Positions 7,490 to 15,617 of a stretch of DNA of 21,217 bases are shown one piece after another. The position numbers were made by a program, and so were the translations under genes. Every line of letters starts with the position of its first letter. The stretch's first letter is position 1. The notes beneath the pieces are model-generated. The model did not search any database. It saw only the letters and a list, made by a program, of their open reading frames with translations, and was not told the origin of the DNA. Origin of the DNA: SKVR01 sp037441525 (GTDB lineage: Bacteria > Bacteroidota > Bacteroidia > Bacteroidales > UBA7960). The stretch covers positions 1 to 21,217 of the forward strand of contig JBBISA010000064.1 in NCBI GenBank assembly GCA_037441525.1, in the 5' to 3' direction.

Positions 7490-8662
7490 TCAGGAGTTGA
7501 GATATACCAGGTTACGGTCAATTAAATGTTGAATAGTTTCTACACTTTGGTAGCTGGTGTAAGCGTCTTCGGGGGTATTTAGCACATAGTCCAGCAACCT
7601 TTCAACAGTTGAAACGGCAACATGCAGGCGGGTATCTGACGATGCATAGTAAATATAAACCTTGCCATCGTCGGTTGTTACCCAACCATTGGTAAACAAA
7701 ACGTTGGAAACATCACCAACCCGTTCTTCACAGCGCGGCGCCATGAAATATCCGCCTGGTCGGTGTATAATTCTGGATGGATCTTCCAAATCGGTCATGA
7801 ACATATAAAGCACATACCGCAAGCCTGCTGCACAATTCCTGACACCATGAGCAAGATGCAACCAACCTTTTTCTGTTTTTATAGGAGCCGGACCCTGCCC
7901 ATTTTTACTTTCTTTAATGGTATGGTAAACCCTTTCGTCAATAATTCTTTCGTCACCAATTTCTGCATTTCCCATTGAACTGGTAAGTGCCCAGGCAATT
8001 CCGCCACCTGTACCAGCATCAATGAAACCATCCTGCGGACGGGTATATAGTGCATATTTACCATTTACAAATTCGGGGTGTAAAACAACATTGCGTTGTT
8101 GCGATGAACGTGTTTTAAGGTCGGGCAGGCGCTCCCAGTTTTTCAGGTTTTTAGTTCGGGCAATGCCGGCTTTTGCCAATGCTGTTGATGTGTCGTGCGC
8201 CGCAACCGATGGGTCTTTGCGTTCGGCACAAAATATACCATATATCCACCCATCTTCATGCTGGGTTAAACGCATGTCGTAAATGTTGGTTTCCTTGTCA
8301 TCAATGGGGGGCATTAGTATTGGATAATCCCAAAACCTAAAGCCCTGAACTCCATCGTTACTTTCAGCAACCGCAAAAAACGACTTACGGTCATAACCTT
8401 CCACTCTTGCTATCAGGTGAATTTTTCCATTAAGCAAAATTGCACCAGAGTTGAATGTTGCATTCATTCCAATGCGTTCAAGCAACAATGGATTTGAAGC
8501 CGGATTAAAATCGAACCGCCAGTGAAGTGGTGTATGGGCGGAAGTTAATACCGGGTGCTTATAACGCGTGTAAATTCCATTATACTCATCTTTAGGAACA
8601 TTGGGGCGATTGAGCAATTCTTCATGCCTTTTTCTTAAATCCTTAAGGGTCAGGTCAAACAT
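7490..8662 (-). CDS. 4-O-beta-D-mannosyl-D-glucose phosphorylase, GH130_1
   Basis: 390 residues, matching GH130 subfamily 1 across its length; it closely resembles my recollection of the Bacteroides fragilis enzyme. The enzyme converts mannosyl-beta-1,4-glucose plus phosphate to alpha-mannose-1-phosphate and glucose, the last step of the mannobiose 2-epimerase route of mannan use. Visible signatures: RIGMNATFNSGAI (63-75), RVEG.DRKSFFAVAES, NIYDMRLT with the proposed catalytic acid D129, GIFCAERKD, QQRNVVLHPEFV.GKYALYTR, GWLHLAHGVRNCAAGLRYVL and YYASSDTR.HVA. No signal peptide; cytoplasmic. The start is supported by alignment of the N-terminus. No epimerase, mannanase or sugar transporter is in the window, so the rest of the pathway must be elsewhere. 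The GH94 gene downstream is a plausible functional partner. Confidence 0.92.
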   Translation of the reverse strand: MFDLTLKDLRKRHEELLNRPNVPKDEYNGIYTRYKHPVLTSAHTPLHWRFDFNPASNPLLLERIGMNATFNSGAILLNGKIHLIARVEGYDRKSFFAVAESNDGVQGFRFWDYPILMPPIDDKETNIYDMRLTQHEDGWIYGIFCAERKDPSVAAHDTSTALAKAGIARTKNLKNWERLPDLKTRSSQQRNVVLHPEFVNGKYALYTRPQDGFIDAGTGGGIAWALTSSMGNAEIGDERIIDERVYHTIKESKNGQGPAPIKTEKGWLHLAHGVRNCAAGLRYVLYMFMTDLEDPSRIIHRPGGYFMAPRCEERVGDVSNVLFTNGWVTTDDGKVYIYYASSDTRLHVAVSTVERLLDYVLNTPEDAYTSYQSVETIQHLIDRNLVYLNS

Positions 8663-8794
8663 AGTTAGCTTGCTTTTGGTAATTGTTTACTTTGGTTAAA
8701 GGGTATTTAAGTGCAAAAATGTGGTTAACAGTTGCGCGAAACTTTCAGTTTTCTTTTGGTTTGGAGCTAGTCTTTATTGGCAAAATCGTTTGCG

Positions 8795-8802
8795 CAAATG
8801 TA
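8795..8802 (-). promoter_or_regulatory. putative -7 promoter box for the GH130 gene
   Basis: TACATTTG on the minus strand fits TAnnTTTG and lies about 130 bp upstream of the GH130 start, in the 304-bp divergent gap shared with bcp. No matching box was found for bcp on the plus strand; the rest of the gap is AT-rich without recognisable features. Confidence 0.4.
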
Positions 8803-8966
8803 TGGAAAAAATAAATTTCGGTGTATCGTTTTAAAAAAAAGTTAACAATTTATTAAACATCTATATTTCTTCAGAAACTCGGTCAAATAAAGAATAATCT
8901 CATGAAAAACAAATCGTGCACAGGCTTGTTAAAGGGTCAGAATTTAACAATTTAAAACTACTTGCT

Positions 8967-9419
8967 ATGACAACATTAAAACCTGGCGATAAAGCCCCCG
9001 CTTTTTCTGGTATTGCTGACGATGGTTCAACCCTTAGCCTCGACACCTTCAAAGGTTCGAAACTGGTTATTTACTTCTATCCCAAGGATGATACCCCCGG
9101 TTGTACTGCACAGGCCTGCGATCTGCGCGATAATTATAATATGCTTCTTTCAAAGGGTTATAAGGTTTTGGGAGTAAGTGCCGATACCCAGAAATCGCAT
9201 CAGAAATTTAAAGAAAAATATAACCTGCCTTTCCCCCTAATTGCCGATACTGAAAAGAATATTATTCAAGCCTTTGAAGTTTGGGGGCCTAAAAAATTTA
9301 TGGGAAAAGCCTACGACGGCATCCACCGCACCACATTTGTTATTAATGAGCAGGGTGTAATTGAAGATGTAATTACCAAGGTAGAAACCAAGGACCATGC
9401 AAAACAGATTGTGAATTAG
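8967..9419 (+). CDS. bcp: thioredoxin-dependent thiol peroxidase, BCP/PrxQ
   Basis: 150 residues from ATG 8967. An upstream GTG at 8916 would add 17 residues with no family match, so I reject it. This is a peroxiredoxin reducing H2O2 and organic hydroperoxides in the cytoplasm, recycled by thioredoxin. Motifs: KPGDKAPAF at the N-terminus; FYPKDDTPGCTAQACDLRD with peroxidatic C46 and resolving C51 (the five-residue spacing of E. coli BCP); LGVSAD and LPFPLIAD; then R-T-TFVI near the C-terminus. The length is normal. It is the only intact plus-strand gene in the window, apparently monocistronic, with repeats beginning immediately after the stop codon. Confidence 0.95.
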   Translation: MTTLKPGDKAPAFSGIADDGSTLSLDTFKGSKLVIYFYPKDDTPGCTAQACDLRDNYNMLLSKGYKVLGVSADTQKSHQKFKEKYNLPFPLIADTEKNIIQAFEVWGPKKFMGKAYDGIHRTTFVINEQGVIEDVITKVETKDHAKQIVN

Positions 9420-9420
9420 G

Positions 9421-9535
9421 AGATGATTTTCGGATTTTCGAATTGATGATTATCGGATTTTCGGATTGTTGATTTTCGGATTGTTTGATTTTCAGATTGA
9501 TGATTATCGGATTATCTGGTGTCGGGTGTCAGGTT
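9421..9535. repeat. degenerate tandem GATT-TCGGATT repeats
   Basis: About ten imperfect units of GAT(T/TA)TTCGGATT/GATTATCGGATT directly follow the bcp stop codon and lead into a GTGTCGGGTGTCAGGTTTCCGG tract. The same words recur at 9731-9797 and near 16300-16325. Low complexity; no coding potential supported. Confidence 0.7.
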
Positions 9536-9550
9536 TCCGGTTTCGGATGC

Positions 9551-9577
9551 AGTGTCTTGGCCTTAGGCGAAACCGGG
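9551..9577. repeat. dispersed GTGTCTCGGC hairpin repeat, copy 1 (divergent)
   Basis: Reads AGTGTCTTGGCCTTAGGCGA followed by AACCGGG. It aligns with the copies at 9802, 16328, 19732 and 19796 (consensus GTGTCTCGGCnnTAGaCGAGATcgGG), in which TCTCG and CGAGA can pair. Confidence 0.55.
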
Positions 9578-9590
9578 TTTTTTTTCGAAC

Positions 9591-9730
9591 GCGTCAACCC
9601 CACAGGGGTGATATGATTTTAGCCCCGCGTGTTAACCCGGGGTTTGTGGATGATGAGCGAAAAAAAGCGCTGCGCGCAAAAGGGAATACTATGTGACGGA
9701 GTGTGTGGCCAGCGCAATGGCAGGGAATGG
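9591..9730. repeat. dispersed ~140-bp intergenic repeat, copy 1
   Basis: Contains AACCCCACAGGGGTGAT, TTTTAGCCCCG..T..AACCCGGGGTT, AAAAAAGCGCTGCGC and GGCCAGCGCAATGGCAGGGAAT in order. Copy 2 at 16385-16527 has the same blocks in the same order. CCCC/GGGG pairs give two hairpins. This resembles a repeat type widespread in Bacteroidota intergenic DNA (family recollection, not searched). Confidence 0.8.
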
Positions 9731-9797
9731 GTTATCGGAATGTTGATTATCGGATTATCGGATTATCGGATTGTTGATTATCGGATCATCTGATTTG
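9731..9797. repeat. 8-bp tandem repeat GATTATCG
   Basis: Three exact consecutive GATTATCG units (about 9754-9778), flanked by near copies (GTTATCGG, GATTGTTG, ATTATCGG, ATCATCTG). Probably slippage-derived. No spacer structure, so it is not a CRISPR. Confidence 0.75.
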
Positions 9798-9801
9798 GGG
9801 T

Positions 9802-9830
9802 GCCGTGTCCCGACATCGGACGAGATTGTG
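9802..9830. repeat. dispersed GTGTCTCGGC hairpin repeat, copy 2
   Basis: GCCGTGTCCCGACATCGGACGAGATTGTG; TCCCG faces CGAGA as the stem. Same family as the copies at 9551, 16328, 19732 and 19796. Confidence 0.55.
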
Positions 9831-9980
9831 TTTGGGGTTCGTTCACCAAAATACGATCACTCCGGGAAACCCCAATTGTTTTTCTATCTTAACTAATTAC
9901 ATGTTTTTTTTAATCACCACCTATATTGTATCATTGGCGGTAAGTTTAGGGGTAAGGAACGCTATAACCCAATTTCCGGG

Positions 9981-10367
9981 CTAGGTTGCAAGGCCCATTG
10001 TTACATCAACCTTAAGGCAATACCTTTTGGGTGCTACCTGCTCAAATTTATGGCTTACTTCGGAAACCCAGTTTGGGGTTCCTCCGCTTATATGCAACAG
10101 GGTGTTTTTGTTGAAGTCGAGCGGGAAATAATCGAGGCTGCCGCAGGTTAACATGGGGAGAAGTTGATCACCCGAATTGAATGTATACAAACTGTCGGAT
10201 TTTAACGTGTTGCTCCATCTGCAGGGTGTCCCGGTTAGGGAAAAAACTGTGATCTCAACATCTTTGGGGTAACTTACCGGAGTTTCATCAATTTTTTCTT
10301 CCTGGCATGAAGCAAGTACCATCAAACATACAGTACTTATAAGCAATAAATTTCGTAAGGTTTCCAT
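9981..10367 (-). CDS. small lipoprotein, cut short by in-frame TAG (probable pseudogene)
   Basis: 128 residues from ATG 10367; an alternative GTG at 10478 would place 37 extra residues before a good lipoprotein signal, so I reject it. METLRNLLLISTVCLMVLAS precedes Cys21 (lipobox LASC), then acidic CQEEKIDE. The mature part (about 100 residues) resembles small Bacteroidales lipoproteins: TGTPCRW, a YFPLDFNKNTLLHISG strand pair, YCLKVDVTMGLAT. In those relatives the chain continues with a WVIAL-type strand. Here the same frame after the TAG at 9981-9983 reads PGNWVIAFLTPKLTANDTI, a second TAG, VVIKKNM and TAA at 9897. The original gene therefore probably spanned 9897-10367 and has two nonsense codons. 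It lies 117 bp downstream of the LolA-like gene on the same strand. Function unknown. Confidence 0.7.
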   Translation of the reverse strand: METLRNLLLISTVCLMVLASCQEEKIDETPVSYPKDVEITVFSLTGTPCRWSNTLKSDSLYTFNSGDQLLPMLTCGSLDYFPLDFNKNTLLHISGGTPNWVSEVSHKFEQVAPKRYCLKVDVTMGLAT

Positions 10368-10484
10368 GTATTTATTATTTGGGTTTAGGATGCCAAAAAT
10401 CTTATCAGGGAAGGCTATTTCATACCAATTTACAATGAAAAATATTATTAGAATAATTGCCAAAACATTCTGCACCACCTTAAA

Positions 10485-11219
10485 TTATCGCCTCAGCACC
10501 GCTTTGGTGAAAATATGATCGGGAATATTCTGGTTGAATTTAATGGTTGTTATTCGGAACTCGGTACCTTCGCCCTGCTTGAGCATATCCTTGAAACGCA
10601 TGGTAGTAGGAAACCAGCGGCCATCGATCTGCTTTACATCTGAAAAGGTAGTCCGTTTCAGCAATTGTCCGCTTTTGGCAAACAATTCTTCCTTTAGGGG
10701 AACATACCTTTCGCTGTCGATCCAGATTTTGCGTGAGTGATATGCCACATCTTCCACCCGTGCCTGCAGGTTCAAAATCCATGCGCGGCGGCCGTCGATG
10801 GTTTCTTCACCCGCCAGGGTGGCATTATAAACATCGGTAAGTTTGCGGGTATCCATCATGTCTTCGTACGAAAGGTCGGAACCCATTACCGATTGCCGCA
10901 GCATGTGCCCTGAAATCTGGATGGTACGGTCGGTAGAAGGGGAGTAGATCCACAACTGGTTTTCGAGTTTGAGCATTTTGGTGCCTTGCTCACGTGCAGG
11001 CGAAAGGTATTCGGTAAACGACTTTTCGGTGCCCACCGACCAGGTTCGTGCTGTAATGGTGCGGCTGTCGCGCCGTCCGTGTATGATCATGGTGGTTTCT
11101 GCAATGCGGTTGTCTGATGCCATATTCTTGTCGACCCGCTCAATAATGTTGGTGGCATTGGGCTGGGCCATCATGTTGATTGACAACAGCAGCAGTATTG
11201 GTGCAATTAAATTCTTCAT
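10485..11219 (-). CDS. periplasmic LolA-like protein (outer membrane lipoprotein-sorting family, PF17131-like)
   Basis: 244 residues. A signal peptide (about 1-18, ...INMMA then Q) is followed by a single LolA/LolB-type fold. The family hallmark is visible at about 90-122: LWIYSPSTDRTIQISGHMLR, then GSDLSYEDMM. Further conserved pieces are GEETIDGRRAWILNL and RKIWIDSERYVPLKEE. Proteins of this fold carry acyl chains of lipoproteins or lipids in a hydrophobic half-barrel across the periplasm; relatives are often paired with MMPL or ABC exporters. It is the last clear gene of the TetR operon, 23 bp after the second permease. The cargo is not inferable. No lipobox was seen, so it should be soluble. 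Confidence 0.88.
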   Translation of the reverse strand: MKNLIAPILLLLSINMMAQPNATNIIERVDKNMASDNRIAETTMIIHGRRDSRTITARTWSVGTEKSFTEYLSPAREQGTKMLKLENQLWIYSPSTDRTIQISGHMLRQSVMGSDLSYEDMMDTRKLTDVYNATLAGEETIDGRRAWILNLQARVEDVAYHSRKIWIDSERYVPLKEELFAKSGQLLKRTTFSDVKQIDGRWFPTTMRFKDMLKQGEGTEFRITTIKFNQNIPDHIFTKAVLRR

Positions 11220-11242
11220 GGTTCAATATATTGTTGAATGGT

Positions 11243-12517
11243 TTATGCTTCGAGTTCTTTGAATAAACGTGCTGTTTGCCGTTTGTAAATGCCAATGCCT
11301 GCAAGGGCGGTGCCCAGCACTGTTGAAAATACACCGGGGATAAACCCAATGTAATAATCGGCTGGTGTAATACGGGTGCGTATGTGCGAGGGCATCATCA
11401 TGGAAGCACCTTCCATCATACCCGATATATCGATACCGTATATTTGAATGATCCACGCCACCGAAATGCCTATGGTGGTGCCAATCACTGAACCGGCAAT
11501 GCCAATAAAAAACGATTCTACGATCATGCTGCCGTAAACATGGCGTTTTTCTTCGCCCATGGCAAGCCGAACCCCCACCTCACCGTACCGGCGCAATCCG
11601 CCAAGCAGTCCTGAATTCCACAAAACCAGCGACATGGCAAATATAAACACCAGGGTAAATATCACCGACCATACTTCCGATAGCTCAACATAGGGGCCCA
11701 TAATGCCCTGCTGGCCAAGCGCCTTCATTACCGGGGCAAACTCATCATCCGCCTCTTCATACTTTTCATTAAACAGGGCAGCCCTGGCAACAGATTCCTT
11801 ATTGTCGTAAAAACCACCCGGTATAAACCCCAATATCATTCCGGCACCATCGTACATATCGAGCGCCAGGCGGGCATCTTCGATGTCAACAATAATGCTT
11901 CCCCGGTCCATTATTTCAATGCCAAAAGCTATGGTGCCGGCAATCACAAAGTTTTGCATACTCATGGCTCCTTCCATGGTCGATCCGATAAGGGTTACTG
12001 CATCACCGGGTTCTACATTGAGTTTGCGGGCGAATTCATCACTAATGAGTATCTCCCCTGAAGTTGCAGGAAGAGCGCCCCTGCGGAGTGATCTGTCAAG
12101 CCCCAGCCGTTCAATCTCTTTTGTTCCGGGAGCAAGAATATCTATCCCCATTGCCATGGCAGGCCCTTGAGAGCGGGTTTCACCGCTTGCATCGGGGGCA
12201 TCTACCAACCCGCCGAACATTATGCGGGGTGCCCATTCCATATCGGGGAATTGCCCGGCAATTTTATTGAGTAACTCCCGTGTGTTAAGAATGGCCAGAT
12301 CGTTAGGATTCATTTCGGCATCTTCGGCAAAGGCGCGGGTCATAACCTTTACATGGCCGTACGAAAAACGTGCATTCATTTCCATAGTATCGCCCATAAA
12401 ACCGGTTATGTAGGCGTGCATGAAAACCGTTAGGGTTACCCCAATGGTTACCACAATAATGGGAAGCCGGCTACGGCTTTTATCGCGGAGTAGTCCTGTT
12501 ATCAAGAATTTTATCAT
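11243..12517 (-). CDS. FtsX/LolCE-type ABC transporter permease (first of two)
   Basis: 424 residues with MacB/LolC topology: TM1 about 18-40, a large periplasmic domain about 41-280, then TM2 about 281-303, TM3 about 330-358 and TM4 about 389-411. The cytoplasmic loop RRYGEVGVRLAMG (309-321) is the coupling segment that contacts the ATPase in FtsX-family permeases. This half-transporter would pair with the permease at 12514-13689 and the ATPase at 13701-14393. Its ATG overlaps the stop of the upstream permease (ATGA, 12514-12517), implying translational coupling. Such complexes extract or push substrates by mechanotransmission rather than forming a channel. Lipoprotein or lipid release is inferred from the LolA-like neighbour. 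Confidence 0.9.
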   Translation of the reverse strand: MIKFLITGLLRDKSRSRLPIIVVTIGVTLTVFMHAYITGFMGDTMEMNARFSYGHVKVMTRAFAEDAEMNPNDLAILNTRELLNKIAGQFPDMEWAPRIMFGGLVDAPDASGETRSQGPAMAMGIDILAPGTKEIERLGLDRSLRRGALPATSGEILISDEFARKLNVEPGDAVTLIGSTMEGAMSMQNFVIAGTIAFGIEIMDRGSIIVDIEDARLALDMYDGAGMILGFIPGGFYDNKESVARAALFNEKYEEADDEFAPVMKALGQQGIMGPYVELSEVWSVIFTLVFIFAMSLVLWNSGLLGGLRRYGEVGVRLAMGEEKRHVYGSMIVESFFIGIAGSVIGTTIGISVAWIIQIYGIDISGMMEGASMMMPSHIRTRITPADYYIGFIPGVFSTVLGTALAGIGIYKRQTARLFKELEA

Positions 12518-13689
12518 TGTAATTTTCCTCTTAAAGCTTCGGTTGGATTCATTTTAGCTATTTTGCGCGATGGGATGTAGCTAACCACCGCAGTAGTAAG
12601 GGTTACCAGCAATGTGGTTGAAACTACCAGACCTACTGTATAAACAGGGTAGAGAGTTTGGGCAATGGCCATTCCGAACTGGCTGGCATCTACGGGCATG
12701 ATCCATCCCACCTTAGCCTGCCACAAAAGCAGGGGCAGCCCGTAAACGGTGGCAGCAATGGCGGCAAGCACAGCATGCATCGAGCCTTCAACAGTAAAGA
12801 GTATAACCACTTCATTGCGGGTATAGCCCAGAGCAATATAGGTGCCTATTTCTTTTTGCCTGCGGAAGATGGATAAAACCTGGGTATCGAAAATTGCGAG
12901 CATGGCAAGCAGCAAAAGTATTCCATACAAAAACGACTGACCGATGGATTTCGTTTTGATCATATCATCCACCTGTTTGGTTAGTAAGGCTTTAGGTTTA
13001 AGTGTCCATCCGGCAACTTCGGGTCTGGTTGCTTTGGGGTCGGCAAAGGTAAGTATGGTAGCGTGATGCGGCAGTAGCATCATTTGCTGAAGTGTTTCCA
13101 GGGCAAGGTAAACCTGGTTGGCTTCGGCAGTTGGAACGTTTGATGAAAAAATCGCCACAATAACGATCTCTGCTGCATCGAAGGTTCCGTTGCCATCGCG
13201 CCAACGTATTGTAACCCTGTCGCCTTCGCTGAGTCTGGTGCTGTGGGCCATCATACCCCCAATTATAGCCGGAATTGCATCTGCCACTGTATCAAGGTGC
13301 TGGGTGGGAATTTTCAGCAGGGTCTGTTTTGGGTCTATTCCCCTTAGGATGATTGGTAACATTCGTCCTTGTGGGAAAATGGAGCCCTGTGCTTTCAGGA
13401 TGGCGATCATCTGCCCGTTTTCAATTTCATTTCTGAACTCATCAGTAATAGGAGCATGGCTCTCGGGAAGGGTAAACGGATCGAATGGATCATAATTCTT
13501 TTGCCAGTATTGTCCGCCGCCAATTTCGTAGTGGGTCATATCGTTTTTGGCCTGGTAATCCCAGCCTTTCATAACTCCGTTGAGCCAGATAATAACAACG
13601 AACGAAAAGGAGAGGACCAGCACATTGAGCCAGGTACGCAGCCCTGCACCCATAAGGTTGCGGAAGGCCAGTTTTAATGCGAGTTTCAT
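12514..13689 (-). CDS. FtsX/MacB-type ABC transporter permease (second of two)
   Basis: 391 residues: TM1 about 20-39, periplasmic domain about 40-248, TM2 about 250-272, TM3 about 296-324, TM4 about 350-372. FRRQKEIGTYIALGYTRNEV (275-294) is the typical coupling loop, and PSRKIAKMNPTEALRGK (373-389) the typical FtsX-family C-terminus. It is as dissimilar from its partner permease as LolC can be from LolE-like proteins, suggesting a heterodimer. Start 11 bp after the ATPase stop; stop overlaps the next gene by 4 bp. Inner membrane. Confidence 0.9.
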   Translation of the reverse strand: MKLALKLAFRNLMGAGLRTWLNVLVLSFSFVVIIWLNGVMKGWDYQAKNDMTHYEIGGGQYWQKNYDPFDPFTLPESHAPITDEFRNEIENGQMIAILKAQGSIFPQGRMLPIILRGIDPKQTLLKIPTQHLDTVADAIPAIIGGMMAHSTRLSEGDRVTIRWRDGNGTFDAAEIVIVAIFSSNVPTAEANQVYLALETLQQMMLLPHHATILTFADPKATRPEVAGWTLKPKALLTKQVDDMIKTKSIGQSFLYGILLLLAMLAIFDTQVLSIFRRQKEIGTYIALGYTRNEVVILFTVEGSMHAVLAAIAATVYGLPLLLWQAKVGWIMPVDASQFGMAIAQTLYPVYTVGLVVSTTLLVTLTTAVVSYIPSRKIAKMNPTEALRGKLQ

Positions 13690-13700
13690 GGCTGTAATTT

Positions 13701-14393
13701 TTAATTGGTTGAAATAATTTCGTCTCTGTCTACTTTTCCATCGAGCAGAAAAATTTTCCTGCGCAGGTAGTTTATCACCTTTTCGTCGTGGGTGGCAAAA
13801 AGGAAAGTTGTATTAAGCTCTTTGTTAAGCTTTTCCATGGTTTGAAGTACGTTGTGCGAGTTTTTGGCGTCGAGGTTGGCAGTGGGCTCATCGGCCAGCA
13901 CCAGCGAAGGCCTTTTTACCATTGCCCGTGCAATGGCCACCCGCTGGCATTCGCCTCCCGACAGCTGCGGCGGCTTCGATTTTACCTTATCGGTTAGGCC
14001 CACCCATTCAAGGGCATCCATCACCATTTTTTTACGCTCGGAAGTACTGTATTTAAGCAGCAACAGCGGGAATTCAACATTTTCGAACACTGTATGCACC
14101 TGCAACAGGTTGTAGCTCTGAAATATGAACCCCAGGCTGTGTTTGCGCAGTTTAGCGGCCTCGCGGGCATTAAGATTTCCGATTGACTGGCCCAGCACAT
14201 CTACCCGCCCTTCGCTGGGGGCATCGAGCGAGCCGATAATGTTGAGCAAGGTGCTTTTTCCTGAACCGCTGGGTCCGATCAATCCGGCAAATTCACCCTG
14301 TTCGAAGCTAAGGTTAATGCCTCGCAATGCGGTAAATTCCCCCTTTCCCATGGGGAAGCGTTTGATAAGGTTTCCAATTTCAATGATTTTCAT
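13701..14393 (-). CDS. LolD/MacB-type ABC transporter ATP-binding protein
   Basis: 230 residues, standard for LolD. Walker A GPSGSGKST (40-48), Q-loop Q92, signature LSGGECQRVAIARA (144-157), Walker B LVLADEP (164-170) with E169 as catalytic base, H-loop H202 in ATHDE. It is in the MacB/LolD/FtsE branch that energises FtsX-type permeases. It follows the beta-barrel gene by 54 bp and precedes the permeases by 11 bp, so all three transporter subunits are encoded together. Cytoplasmic, bound to the permease coupling loops. Confidence 0.94.
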   Translation of the reverse strand: MKIIEIGNLIKRFPMGKGEFTALRGINLSFEQGEFAGLIGPSGSGKSTLLNIIGSLDAPSEGRVDVLGQSIGNLNAREAAKLRKHSLGFIFQSYNLLQVHTVFENVEFPLLLLKYSTSERKKMVMDALEWVGLTDKVKSKPPQLSGGECQRVAIARAMVKRPSLVLADEPTANLDAKNSHNVLQTMEKLNKELNTTFLFATHDEKVINYLRRKIFLLDGKVDRDEIISTN

Positions 14394-14447
14394 TGTAACG
14401 AGATTAAAGGGTTGTTTTTTAGGTGTGTTATATTGTAAGATATTGGT

Positions 14448-15590
14448 TTAATGGTTGAATACCAGCATTAACTGTACTCCCCGCCCTGCAAACAGATTAC
14501 CGTTGCCCGATTGCTGCGGAAGCTGAAAGGTTTCAGGATTCCAGAATCCCATAAGATAAAAGCTGAGCCTGCGGTAATCCTGTTTTATGTTGATGAAATT
14601 GTAGGTTTGTTTGTTTTTCCAGTCGTAATATACAATTACATTGATGTTTGAGAACATGGAGAAAGGATAGGAAACCGACATTGCCGAAAAGGTGAAGGAT
14701 TCGTCCCAACTGAACATTTCGCTGCCAGGTGCAAACCACAGGTTTTCTATCATTGCATTAATACCATTGCCCAGGCCGAAGGTATAATCGATGCCGGTGT
14801 TGAGCATGTGCTGGTGGGTAAGCATGCCAAAATTCTGGTGTTTGCTTATGAGAGATGCCTCAACCCACAGGCCAACTTCAAGGTCTAATTTGGCATCGAG
14901 CCCCAGGCGGGTTTCGGGCAGCTTTTCGAAACCGGGCATAAAAGGGGCAAACGATCGGGTATCAACCCAACGATGATGTGCCGACAATCCTGCTTCGCCC
15001 CGCCAAACGGGCAATTGAAGCCTGCCACCAAGTTCAGGGGTTCTGGCGGTGGTTTTACCCACTTCCCAGGTACTGGGCCCCTGATCGCCATACAAACCCC
15101 ATAGCCAAATGTTGGCGTTGTTCAGGAAATAATACCGTCCCAGTATTCCCCAAACTCCATCGGTAAGCTGCAGGGGATCGCGGGGGTCCATCTGGTCGAA
15201 CCACATGAGGGGGCGCAGCATGGCCGCCGACCCAAAGTTGATCTTTTGCAGGCCCAGCCTTAACTCGAACTGATTGCCCGAATAGCGTGCCCAGGCACGA
15301 TAAGGTTTTATTTTACCATCGGTGGCCCAGGGTTTTGACATGCTTATACTTGCACTCCCGTTTATGTTGGCCGAAGCTTCAAAATCAAGTAGTTTACCGT
15401 TGGCTAATTCAAACCCGTAGTTTGCCTGTGGGATAAATCTGGCGCCAACCCACACCGGGTGCTGGTTTTTAATGTTGATGTTACTCCATACCGACATTTG
15501 CCCGCTGAAATCGAACGAAGTAGTATTTTGCCCGAAAAGTTGCAGAGCACAAATGACTATTGCAATGGTATGTGTGAGTCTTGAAGTCAT
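14448..15590 (-). CDS. outer-membrane beta-barrel protein (DUF1302/porin-like)
   Basis: 380 residues with a signal peptide (about 1-20, ...LQLFGQ). The mature chain has alternating hydrophobic and aromatic strands and ends in VQLMLVFNH, consistent with a beta-barrel. The segment RLGLQKINFGSAAMLRPLMW followed by FDQMDPRDPLQLTDGVWG (about 115-155) is like DUF1302-type outer-membrane proteins. The rest is built from strand-turn repeats (FELRLGL, NANIWLWGLYG, VGLWVEASLIS). It lies between the TetR regulator (27 bp) and the ATPase (54 bp), so it is the natural outer-membrane partner of the ABC/LolA-like machinery. Whether it is an exit channel, an acceptor or a separate porin is not shown by sequence. 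Confidence 0.8.
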   Translation of the reverse strand: MTSRLTHTIAIVICALQLFGQNTTSFDFSGQMSVWSNINIKNQHPVWVGARFIPQANYGFELANGKLLDFEASANINGSASISMSKPWATDGKIKPYRAWARYSGNQFELRLGLQKINFGSAAMLRPLMWFDQMDPRDPLQLTDGVWGILGRYYFLNNANIWLWGLYGDQGPSTWEVGKTTARTPELGGRLQLPVWRGEAGLSAHHRWVDTRSFAPFMPGFEKLPETRLGLDAKLDLEVGLWVEASLISKHQNFGMLTHQHMLNTGIDYTFGLGNGINAMIENLWFAPGSEMFSWDESFTFSAMSVSYPFSMFSNINVIVYYDWKNKQTYNFINIKQDYRRLSFYLMGFWNPETFQLPQQSGNGNLFAGRGVQLMLVFNH

Positions 15591-15617
15591 GTTGGGTTAT
15601 AGGTTACGTATGGGGTT

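Noticed and set aside
8916..8966. GTG start extending bcp by 17 residues
   Set aside because: The extra residues do not match the family, whereas ATG 8967 gives the standard BCP N-terminus and length.
9466..9696. 76-codon plus-strand ORF across the intergenic repeats
   Set aside because: It is made of the GATT/TCGG tandem repeat and the dispersed hairpin repeat translated by chance; composition and repeat content argue against a gene.
9421..9797. Possible CRISPR array
   Set aside because: Units are short, contiguous and degenerate, with no constant spacer length, and no cas genes are present.
10368..10478. GTG start giving the small lipoprotein 37 more residues
   Set aside because: It would place a second hydrophobic segment ahead of a complete lipoprotein signal with lipobox; ATG 10367 is the better start.
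13118..13495. 125-codon plus-strand ORF inside the second permease
   Set aside because: It is fully antisense to a well-supported FtsX permease and has no recognisable motif.
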